This document shows, piece by piece, positions 56,562 to 64,000 of a DNA stretch of 64,000 nucleotides. Made by a program: the position numbers and the translations under genes. Position 1 is the first letter of the stretch; each line of letters begins with the position of its first letter. The notes under the pieces were generated by a model. It ran no database searches, was not told the origin of the DNA, and was given only the letters and a program-made list of their open reading frames with translations. Source of the DNA: Bifidobacterium sp. ESL0745 (GTDB lineage Bacteria; Actinomycetota; Actinomycetes; Actinomycetales; Bifidobacteriaceae); contig NZ_JAQTHX010000001.1 of NCBI RefSeq assembly GCF_029433335.1, positions 1,364,001-1,428,000 on the forward strand, given 5' to 3'.

Positions 56562-56912
56562 ATGGCAACGCAGACTTTGACGGCAAAGAACTTTGAAGAG
56601 ACCATCACCAACAACGACCTTGTGTTCGTTGACTTCTGGGCCACCTGGTGCGGCCCGTGCAAGGCGTTCGGACCTGTGTACGAAAAGGCCAGCGAGGCCA
56701 ACCCCGACATCGTCTTCGGCAAAGTCGATATCGACCAGAACCAGGATCTTGCCACGGCGGCCGAGATCCAGGCCGTTCCCACGCTGATGATCGCCAAGAA
56801 GGGACAGATCATCTTCAAGCAGGCGGGTGCACTGCGCGCCTCCGACCTTGACGAGGTCATCAAGCAGGCCCGCGCCCTTGATGTCAACGCCAAGGAAAGT
56901 GCCAACGCCTGA
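56562..56912 (+). CDS. trxA: Thioredoxin
   Basis: A 116-residue thioredoxin with the redox site WCGPC in VDFWATWCGPCKAF (about residues 27-31) and the cis-Pro loop AVPTLMIAKKG. It serves cytoplasmic disulphide exchange. The ATG at 56562 is eight bases after AAAGGAG; ATG 56556 would be only two bases away, and the long upstream frame is not coding. A strong terminator follows. Confidence 0.96.
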   Translation: MATQTLTAKNFEETITNNDLVFVDFWATWCGPCKAFGPVYEKASEANPDIVFGKVDIDQNQDLATAAEIQAVPTLMIAKKGQIIFKQAGALRASDLDEVIKQARALDVNAKESANA

Positions 56913-56996
56913 GACCTGAACTAGGGAAATGCTTAAGCCTTTGAGGACTTCGGTCTGACCGCTTAGGCAATTTCCAAACCTCGTTCTTACAAAGCG

Positions 56997-57034
56997 ATAT
57001 GCCGATAGCCGACAGTGTTTGGCTATCGGCATAT
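56997..57034 (+). terminator. trxA terminator
   Basis: Perfect 14-bp stem (ATATGCCGATAGCC and complement) with a 10-base loop. A second weaker hairpin (56925-56976) and a short GGCCG-ATAC-CGGCC-TTTTT hairpin (57093-57111) lie on either side. Confidence 0.85.
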
Positions 57035-57145
57035 TCATTGCCTGAGCGCCGGAATAGTGGGATTCCAAGACGTCATACAAAAATGGCATGTGGCCGATAC
57101 CGGCCTTTTTGTCACCGATTCGGAAGATTTTTCATACCAATGCGT

Positions 57146-57325
57146 TATAATTATGGTTGTTTTGTGATGTAGTGATGTACCCGCCACGGCGGATAGAGAA
57201 AGTTGCGGCGTTGCATCCCGCACGCAAGAGACGTGCGAAAGAGATTTGAAGAGTTGAGAGTTGAACGGCGCGTATGTTGTTGACGCGCCAGGAACTGTAG
57301 GACTACCTAGGAGCATTTAAGGCAA
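57146..57325 (+). promoter_or_regulatory. Promoter and long structured leader of the Rpf-like gene
   Basis: TATAAT at 57146-57151 would give a leader of about 170 nt. It contains three compact hairpins: CCGCCACGGCGG (57181-57192), CGCACG/CGTGCG (57219-57237) and GGCGCGT/ACGCGCC (57267-57289). I could not match it to a riboswitch family I know, including the c-di-AMP class found before rpf genes elsewhere. Confidence 0.5.
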
Positions 57326-58327
57326 ATGGCTAAGGCTAACCACCGTAAGCAAACCAAGACCTTGAGGTCGCTGAGCAAACGCCAGTGGCTGAAGATCGCG
57401 GCCGGCGCAGCAGCGGTTGTGGCATTAGTGGGCGGCAGCGCAATCGCCGTCCATTCCCATGATGCACGGCAGGATTCCCTCACCCGTGTCACTTCGTATT
57501 CGGCCACCGACAGCAACGCGCTCAGCGTCTCCCGTGGTACGGATCGTGAAGACCTGCGCGGCGGCAAGAGCGGCGACACCTACGTCACCGTCAAGATCAA
57601 CGGCAAGAACCGCGCCGTGGTCGGCTCACACTTCACCGACGTCAAGTCCGTCCTCGATCAGGGTGACATCACCTTGGAGACCGGCGACGTCGTCAAGCCC
57701 GACCTCAAGGCAAAGGTCAACGAATCCACCGTCATCACCATCGAACGTGCCGACGCGAATCTCGAAACTTCCGACGCTCCCATTGGTTTCAACGTCGTAA
57801 CCAAGGAAACGTCCGATCTGCCCAAGGGCCAGCAGAAGGTTCAGTCCGAGGGCCAGGAAGGTGTGATGGAGACCACGAGCCTCGTCACCAAGGCCGGCGA
57901 CAAGACCATCTCATCCAACGTGTTTACTTCATTCGTCAAGCAAGCTCCTGTCGACAAGGTCATCCTTGTAGGCACCGGCTCCAATTCGACCGTTTCCAGC
58001 GCTGCTGCGAATATCGGTTCCACCGTCCCTGTCGGCGAGATGCAGCAGTGGGCGCATGACTATCTGCTTTCCACCGGCGGCTCCGAAGCCGACTTCACCG
58101 CCACCGTCTACATCATCAGCCACGAATCCGGCTGGCGCGTCAACGCACAGAATCCTTCTGGCGCCTATGGCCTGCCACAGGCATTGCCCGGCAGCAAGAT
58201 GGCGAGCGCCGGCGGCGACTGGGCCACCAACTACCAGACGCAGCTCAAGTGGTTCTGGGGTTATTGTGCCCGCTACGGCGGCGTGCAGGGCGCCTACGCC
58301 CATTGGCAAAGTGCTCACAGCTACTAA
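57326..58327 (+). CDS. Secreted G5-domain protein with Rpf/lysozyme-like catalytic domain
   Basis: A 333-residue exported protein with the RpfB type of layout. A basic start and signal-anchor (about residues 20-46) precede a DUF348-like repeat (VKINGKNRAVVGSHFTDVKS), a G5-type region (GFNVVTKETSDLPKGQQKVQ) and a C-terminal lytic-transglycosylase-like domain. There, Glu in YIISHESGW is the likely catalytic residue, and NPSGAYGLPQALPGSKMA resembles soluble lytic enzymes. It probably trims peptidoglycan during growth or revival. It has a long structured leader and a strong terminator, so it is expressed alone. Confidence 0.92.
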   Translation: MAKANHRKQTKTLRSLSKRQWLKIAAGAAAVVALVGGSAIAVHSHDARQDSLTRVTSYSATDSNALSVSRGTDREDLRGGKSGDTYVTVKINGKNRAVVGSHFTDVKSVLDQGDITLETGDVVKPDLKAKVNESTVITIERADANLETSDAPIGFNVVTKETSDLPKGQQKVQSEGQEGVMETTSLVTKAGDKTISSNVFTSFVKQAPVDKVILVGTGSNSTVSSAAANIGSTVPVGEMQQWAHDYLLSTGGSEADFTATVYIISHESGWRVNAQNPSGAYGLPQALPGSKMASAGGDWATNYQTQLKWFWGYCARYGGVQGAYAHWQSAHSY

Positions 58328-58345
58328 ATCGTCTTATTAGAAACG

Positions 58346-58385
58346 ATGAATGGGGCCACACCTTAACCGATGTGGCCCCATTCAT
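58346..58385 (+). terminator. Terminator of the Rpf-like gene
   Basis: Perfect 15-bp stem (ATGAATGGGGCCACA and complement), 10-base loop, then TTTT, 19 bp after the stop. Confidence 0.92.
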
Positions 58386-58472
58386 TTTCGAACTAGATAT
58401 TCAAGGCAAAGCGCTGTTACAGGATCTCAGTTGATATTGTCACTGCCTTGTACTTGTTTTAATTCTTGTCTG

Positions 58473-59759
58473 CTACATCGAATCATCTGAAGAGATCCTT
58501 GCCCTCAAATCAGGTGATGCCAACAAACGCAATGGTTTCTTACTGACACGAACAATCAGGCCTTCCTTTTCCAATTCCCGACAGTAACGCCGAGCACTCT
58601 GTTTCGATAGATTCAGCATCTCGGCTGCATCATCGAGGGTAAAGCCTTTCTCATTATCAAACAACTCTTCCTGCATGACTTTAAAGAGCAGATTATCGGC
58701 GTGAGAGCTGAGATGCCGCTCCTTGGTAATAATCTGGCAAATTTTGTCTGCATGACTGACGTGGTTGAGTTCAACGGTCAATGCATCATTAAGATTATGC
58801 TGAGCTTGCGAAATAAAGTCCAGCATCGTGAGGACGAATGATGTCAGCTCGCCCGCATTGAGCGTATCCTCTGCCTCGGAGAACGCCTTATAATAGACGT
58901 TTTTATTCTCGGCAATGATCCTTGCAAGAGACAATACAGTAGGTAATTCCAATGCCTTGCACAAATACAAGGCAAGCAGATATCTTCCTGTTCTGCCATT
59001 ACCGTCATAGAACGGATGAACATATTCGAAAACGAAATGCGAGACAATGGCGCTCAGAACCCGCGGGAACTCATCCGAATTCGTAAGATACAGCATGCTG
59101 GTAAGCATTGAGCTTATCCTTGCCTCACCTGCCACACCACGATGCACAACGCCATGCGGACCAGTGATTTCAACGTCCTCTTTACGGAATATCTCACCGT
59201 CTGGCAAATTTTTATCGTCTATCTCGCCTTGCACAGCCTGATCATAAATCATCCGCAAATCCTGAAGCGTCTGTGGCAAATCAGTTTTCTCGTCAGTCAG
59301 ATTCATATAGAGCTTCGCAAACTCACCAAAACGAACGTTGTTATCTTTCTTATATCCCGACCCACGCGAATCCTCAGAAGCATTCACCATTGCCTTGGCA
59401 GACTTCACGGCAAGATCTGCTTCCTTCTTTGTAGAGTGGACTCCTTCCATTTCATTAGTAGCCACCAGCTCTTCAGCGATGAAATTATAGATATAGTTCC
59501 ACCGCATCACGCCAGGAAGTCTTGACCACAATAATGCGATATCCCGCTCTTCATCCAAAATGGATTCGAGTTTGACGCTCATTTGTCTGGGCACAGCTAC
59601 AAACAACTCACCTGAATCAGCCATGATTCCAGTGCGAAATGTCGAATCAGCCTCAAGCCTTTGCCTTACTGCCCGCTCATGATTGGATTTAATGTTGGCC
59701 GAGCTGTCGGCATGGTACATGCTGGCCAATGTTGGATAACGCTGAGACATATCGACCAT
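58473..59759 (-). CDS. Fic-domain protein, self-inhibited class
   Basis: A 428-residue Fic protein; this family mostly transfers AMP from ATP to target proteins. The catalytic motif HPFYDGNGRTGR is intact (58984-59019). An inhibitory-helix motif TNEMEG, matching [S/T]xxxE[G/N], lies N-terminal to it (about 59445-59462), which places it among Fic proteins inhibited by their own N-terminus. A winged helix (LDDAAEMLNLSKQSARRYCR) ends the protein. The gene is visibly AT-richer than its neighbours, as is its upstream gap, suggesting horizontal acquisition. A TATAAA six bases before the likely start point and no ribosome site suggest near-leaderless translation. No antitoxin gene is adjacent. Confidence 0.92.
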   Translation of the reverse strand: MVDMSQRYPTLASMYHADSSANIKSNHERAVRQRLEADSTFRTGIMADSGELFVAVPRQMSVKLESILDEERDIALLWSRLPGVMRWNYIYNFIAEELVATNEMEGVHSTKKEADLAVKSAKAMVNASEDSRGSGYKKDNNVRFGEFAKLYMNLTDEKTDLPQTLQDLRMIYDQAVQGEIDDKNLPDGEIFRKEDVEITGPHGVVHRGVAGEARISSMLTSMLYLTNSDEFPRVLSAIVSHFVFEYVHPFYDGNGRTGRYLLALYLCKALELPTVLSLARIIAENKNVYYKAFSEAEDTLNAGELTSFVLTMLDFISQAQHNLNDALTVELNHVSHADKICQIITKERHLSSHADNLLFKVMQEELFDNEKGFTLDDAAEMLNLSKQSARRYCRELEKEGLIVRVSKKPLRLLASPDLRARISSDDSM

Positions 59760-59771
59760 GATACACGCTTA

Positions 59772-59788
59772 TTTATAGTTTCTATAAA
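59772..59788. promoter_or_regulatory. Inverted repeat TTTATAG-TTT-CTATAAA over the fic promoter
   Basis: 7-bp perfect arms whose left arm is the fic -10 element. A protein bound here, possibly the Fic protein's own winged helix, would block the promoter. The rest of 59760-59930 is AT-rich with no credible gene. Confidence 0.5.
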
Positions 59789-59933
59789 ATAGAGGTGAAA
59801 TATTTTCATTTACTTCCTATAATTACTATATAAATTATAGTTCCTACCAGTAAACTTCAATTTCTGATTTACCGTTCCTGTCAAAAGTGTAAATTCTCTT
59901 AATTCATATCTAATAGCAACACAATAAATACAA

Positions 59934-59968
59934 ATAGGCGGCCAGTACTCACGATACTGGCCGCCTAT
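59934..59968 (-). terminator. galE terminator
   Basis: Perfect 14-bp stem (ATAGGCGGCCAGTA and complement), 7-base loop, followed by TTTGTATTT on the galE strand, 80 bp past the stop. Confidence 0.9.
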
Positions 59969-60047
59969 AGTATTGTATTTATCTTTTAGCGATGGCTTGA
60001 ACATCCCGCAGAAACGGACAGCTCAAAACATCCCACCGAAGTGAGTA

Positions 60048-61067
60048 TCAGTCCTTGCGGAAGCCCTTCGGGTTCTTGGTCTGCCAGTTCAGCGAGGAGG
60101 CAGCCATCTCGTCGATGCCCAGCTCGGCCTTCCAACCCAGCTCGCGCTCGGCCTTGGAGGAATCCGCGTAGCAGGCCGCAATGTCGCCAGGGCGACGGGG
60201 CTTGATGACGTAGGGGATCTTGTGGCCGGCGGCCTTCTCATAGGCCTTGATGACCTCGAGAACGGAGTAGCCGTGGCCGGTACCGAGATTGTAGGTGTAG
60301 ACGCCGGGCTTGGTGATCTTGTCGATCACCGCGACGTGCCCCTTGGCCAGGTCGACCACGTGGATGTAGTCGCGCACGCCGGTGCCGTCCGGGGTCGGAT
60401 AATCGTCGCCGTAGACCTGGACTTCCTTGAGCTCGCCCAGCGCCACCTTGGCGATGTACGGGGTGAGGTTGGCGGGAATGCCCTTCGGGTCCTCGCCCAA
60501 AAGGCCGGAAGCGTGGGCGCCGACCGGGTTGAAGTAACGCAGCAGCACGATCGTCCAGGTATCGTCGGCGACGTAGACATCGCGCAGGATCTGCTCCTGG
60601 AAGAGCTTGGAGGTGCCATACGGGTTGGTAGTACCGCCGACAGGGCTCTCCTCGGTGAGCGGCAGGTGCTCGGCCTTGCCGTAAACAGTGGCGGACGAGG
60701 AGAAGATGATCTTCTTGACGTTGTGATCACGCATGGTCTTCAGCAGCACCATCGTACCGGTGAGGTTGTTGTCGTAGTACTCGATCGGCTTCGCGACGGA
60801 CTCGCCCACCGCCTTGAGGCCGGCGAAATGGATGACCCAGTCAACGTCGTTCTCCTCGAAGATGCGGTTCATCAGCTCCTCGTCGCGCACGTCGCCGTCG
60901 TAACGCTTGACCTCCTTGCCAGTGATCGTCTTGACGCGATCGAGCGCTTCCGGCACCGAATTAACGTAGTTGTCGACGCTGATGACGTCGTACCCTTTGT
61001 TCAACAGCTCAACATCGGTGTGGGTGCCGATATATCCGGCTCCTCCGGTAACCAACACAGTTGTCAT
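60048..61067 (-). CDS. galE: UDP-glucose 4-epimerase
   Basis: A 339-residue short-chain dehydrogenase-type epimerase that interconverts UDP-glucose and UDP-galactose. The NAD site VTGGAGYIGTH is at the N-terminus, and SSATVYG with the catalytic Tyr-Lys in NPYGTSK follows. It completes the Leloir pathway with galK and galT, which are 24 kb away. ATAAGGAGCAAAA precedes the ATG. It is a single-gene unit with its own terminator. Confidence 0.97.
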   Translation of the reverse strand: MTTVLVTGGAGYIGTHTDVELLNKGYDVISVDNYVNSVPEALDRVKTITGKEVKRYDGDVRDEELMNRIFEENDVDWVIHFAGLKAVGESVAKPIEYYDNNLTGTMVLLKTMRDHNVKKIIFSSSATVYGKAEHLPLTEESPVGGTTNPYGTSKLFQEQILRDVYVADDTWTIVLLRYFNPVGAHASGLLGEDPKGIPANLTPYIAKVALGELKEVQVYGDDYPTPDGTGVRDYIHVVDLAKGHVAVIDKITKPGVYTYNLGTGHGYSVLEVIKAYEKAAGHKIPYVIKPRRPGDIAACYADSSKAERELGWKAELGIDEMAASSLNWQTKNPKGFRKD

Positions 61068-61171
61068 TTTTGCTCCTTATTGTGCCGTAACCTAACAAAA
61101 CATAACATTAGCACACATATAGTACACAGATTTTGTAACAATCTGCAACTTTTCTTTTACCCATACGTTGT

Positions 61172-61209
61172 CGATGTGGGCTGCAAAGGCCCAACAACAA
61201 AGCCCATCG
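61172..61209 (-). terminator. Possible terminator of the deacetylase gene
   Basis: CGATGTGGGCT (61172-61182) pairs with AGCCCATCG (61201-61209) around a bulge; T-rich sequence follows on the minus strand. Confidence 0.5.
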
Positions 61210-61297
61210 TAGCATTATCAATACCGAACGAATCAAAGTCCAATAGAAAACACCAATCCGTAATCTTCCACCGCGACGCATCAACGACCGATAGCCG

Positions 61298-63022
61298 TCA
61301 TTGACCATTCATCGCCATGAGTTGGTCGATGGTGACGAACTCGTAGCCCTGTGCCTTAAGGCCGTCGATGATCCCCGGCAGTGCCGCGATATCCTCGGTA
61401 CGGTCGCCGCCGCCGTCGTGCATGAGTATCACGGCACCATTGTATGCCTTCGAAAGCGCGGCATTGGAGATCGCCGGGGCACCAGGCATTTTCCAGTCTT
61501 TGGTATCAATCGTCCAAATCACGTTGGAATCAATCAACCCATTGGTATAGCGCCACTGATCCGCACCGAAATTGCCGTATGGCGCCCGCAGCATTTTGGT
61601 ACTGACCCCGGAGGCCGCCTTGATATTCGCGAACCCTTGGGTGATGTCCGCGCGTAGCTGGTCGGGATTCAGCTTCTTCATATCGGGATGCGTATTGCTA
61701 TGGCTGGCCACCTGATGCCCCTCGGCCACCATACGCTGCTCGAATTGCGGGTATGCAGCCGCACCGGTGCCGATATCGAAGAACGTGGCCTTGACACCTT
61801 CCTGTTTCAATATGTCAAGAATCGGTCCGCTGTATTGGCTGGGACCGTCATCGAACGTCAGCGCGATGACCTTGCGGTTCGCGGGCTTGGGCGAGAACGT
61901 ATCGACGATAAGGTCCTGCGGCTTTTCAACGACGTTTTTGTCCACCTTTTCGCCGGAAGTCTGTCCGGTCCAAATTTCGCTTGCGCCCTCTTTGCCGACC
62001 TGCCTGAGCTTCTGGATGACGCCGTGACCGTTGATGACGACATTGAACGGGATCATCGTGCGTTTGGCGGTGTGCTTCTCAGTCACGTCCTTGCCGCTTT
62101 TCACGGTTATTTTCGCGTTTGCCGGCAACTTGATCGACTCAAGATTGGCGGGGACTTCGGTTGCGTCCGCCTCGTCATCGTTTTCGTCCTCACCGGCCGC
62201 CGCATTGTCTGACTTGTCGGCAGAGCTATCTCCTTTGATTTTTTGGCCATTGAGCGTATACACCACCGGCTTGCCGCCGGTTTCCTTAAGCACCTTGCCC
62301 GACAGCGAGAGCAACCTGCCCGGTTTCGCTTCGAAATTGTCGTTGTTCCTCATTAATTCGCCGAGCGTCGTTTCGGAATGCACCTGCTGCTCGACACCAT
62401 TGACACTCACCGTGATGCGGCCCCAACGCTCGTAGCTCCACACTCCCACGCCGACGGCGGCAAGCACGACGGCCAGCACCACAGCGACGATGATCGAGAT
62501 GCGGGCCCATTTGGGCAGCTTATGCGGCTTAGCGGTCTTGATGTTCAGCTCTTCAATGACTGGCGCTGCAGACGCGGCATTTTGCTCGGCCGAATCACCG
62601 GCCTTTTCGGTCTTGGCGCCGTCGGTAATGCCAGCTTTTTCATCGTCAGAATGGGCGCCGCCATTGGTTTTGGAAACCGTGTCGATATCGACCTTGTTAT
62701 TCGATTCTTTTACGCCTTCGTCGTGGGGTTCCGGAATGCCCTCATCATCTGTGTCGGCGTCGAGCTGATCGTTATCGTGGACACTGGCTTCTTCATTATG
62801 GCAGGTGTCGGTTTTGTCGGCGTGATTTTGATCAGTGTCCACATCACCGTGGCGCTCGGCGCTTCCGTTGTCAACCACACCACCGTGGCTGGCACCATGC
62901 TTGGTATCCGGTTTGTCGCCGGGCACAGAATTGGGTTCGGCATTACGCTGAATATCAGCGTTATTAGCCGCCGCAGGCTTCCCGCTTTTCCTGCGCTTCC
63001 TGCTTTTACCTTTACGGCTCAT
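61298..63022 (-). CDS. Membrane-anchored polysaccharide deacetylase
   Basis: A 574-residue NodB-fold carbohydrate esterase. The motifs are TFDDGP (first Asp and metal Asp), HSNTHPD (metal His residues), RAPYGN, DTKDW and ILMHDGG. Ahead of it are an acidic, Asp/Asn/Lys-rich cytoplasmic tail of about 170 residues with no predicted fold, one membrane helix (about 176-200) and a DUF348-like module (SVNGVEQQVHSETTLGELM). It probably removes acetyl groups from peptidoglycan or another wall glycan. The ATG at 63022 has GAGAGGAAAA upstream; the ATG at 63034 lies before that site. Confidence 0.93.
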   Translation of the reverse strand: MSRKGKSRKRRKSGKPAAANNADIQRNAEPNSVPGDKPDTKHGASHGGVVDNGSAERHGDVDTDQNHADKTDTCHNEEASVHDNDQLDADTDDEGIPEPHDEGVKESNNKVDIDTVSKTNGGAHSDDEKAGITDGAKTEKAGDSAEQNAASAAPVIEELNIKTAKPHKLPKWARISIIVAVVLAVVLAAVGVGVWSYERWGRITVSVNGVEQQVHSETTLGELMRNNDNFEAKPGRLLSLSGKVLKETGGKPVVYTLNGQKIKGDSSADKSDNAAAGEDENDDEADATEVPANLESIKLPANAKITVKSGKDVTEKHTAKRTMIPFNVVINGHGVIQKLRQVGKEGASEIWTGQTSGEKVDKNVVEKPQDLIVDTFSPKPANRKVIALTFDDGPSQYSGPILDILKQEGVKATFFDIGTGAAAYPQFEQRMVAEGHQVASHSNTHPDMKKLNPDQLRADITQGFANIKAASGVSTKMLRAPYGNFGADQWRYTNGLIDSNVIWTIDTKDWKMPGAPAISNAALSKAYNGAVILMHDGGGDRTEDIAALPGIIDGLKAQGYEFVTIDQLMAMNGQ

Positions 63023-63216
63023 TTTTCCTCTCATAACTATAATTATGCACTGCCCTACATACGCTACGATAATCGCAACCCGCCGGAAACGCTACCTACA
63101 AATCGGCAGAAACAAAACGATTCGCGGCAATTTTCGGCAACGCCAGTAGCGTTTGTTCCTACTCTTATTGGGACCCGTTTTCATCCATCAATTCCGGAGT
63201 ATCAAAGTACGTCGAA

Positions 63217-64000
<784 letters not shown>

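Noticed and set aside
57180..57300. c-di-AMP (ydaO-type) riboswitch before the Rpf-like gene
   Set aside because: The conserved core strings of that class are not recognisable; only generic hairpins are visible.

Overview
The window reads as chromosome of a Bifidobacterium (or a very close Bifidobacteriaceae). It is GC-rich, densely coded and contains no tRNA, rRNA, prophage or insertion sequence that I can see. The assignment rests on three things: the kinase-Fn3-MoxR-DUF58-transglutaminase cluster that the bifidobacterial literature calls PFNA, actinobacterial-type RpoB and RpoC, and a galactose gene set (galE, galK, galT). I cannot name the species.

Layout. Bases 1-15021 hold an envelope signalling cluster. 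It contains the tail of a membrane Ser/Thr kinase, a 2061-residue anchored surface protein of Ig-like and fibronectin III modules, a MoxR ATPase, a DUF58 protein, a membrane protein with a dead-looking transglutaminase fold, a PP2C phosphatase, a variant leucine-rich-repeat protein and, on the other strand, an FHA protein. Bases 15180-22954 are rpoC and rpoB. Bases 23222-30857 carry an Ig-like membrane protein, a MutY that has lost its iron-sulphur ligands, fucO with an elaborate promoter, trmL, and a UPF0237/UPF0210 pair. Bases 29622-33420 encode the upper mevalonate pathway (thiolase, HMG-CoA reductase, HMG-CoA synthase). Bases 33718-37218 are galK, galT and a DeoR-type regulator. Bases 37449-46214 hold a class A PBP, a Crp/Fnr regulator, a lipoate ligase, a TM2 protein, leuB and a two-gene ABC exporter. 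Bases 46545-56912 hold an oversized oligopeptidase B, an App1-like phosphatase, gcvH, an L,D-transpeptidase, nudC, a hydrolase, a DUF4916 protein and thioredoxin. Bases 57326-64000 hold an Rpf/G5 cell-wall lytic protein, a Fic protein, galE, a polysaccharide deacetylase and part of a dTDP-glucose 4,6-dehydratase gene.

How the genes fit together. Cell-envelope building and sensing dominates: kinase, phosphatase and FHA reader, PBP, L,D-transpeptidase, Rpf-like lysin, deacetylase and nucleotide-sugar enzymes. Several envelope proteins carry long Gln-, Tyr- or Ser/Asp-rich linkers.

The most striking unexplained structure is a family of intergenic tandem repeats. Nine copies of a 14-bp palindrome (CTTGGYGCRCCAAG) lie in three arrays of three. 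Every copy is exactly 62 bp from the next, and the 48-bp interval is itself conserved and always in the same orientation. Two of the arrays bracket the ABC exporter genes. A second signal is a perfect TGTGA-N6-TCACA box and a perfect 12-bp palindrome in the fucO promoter, in a window that also encodes a Crp/Fnr-family regulator.
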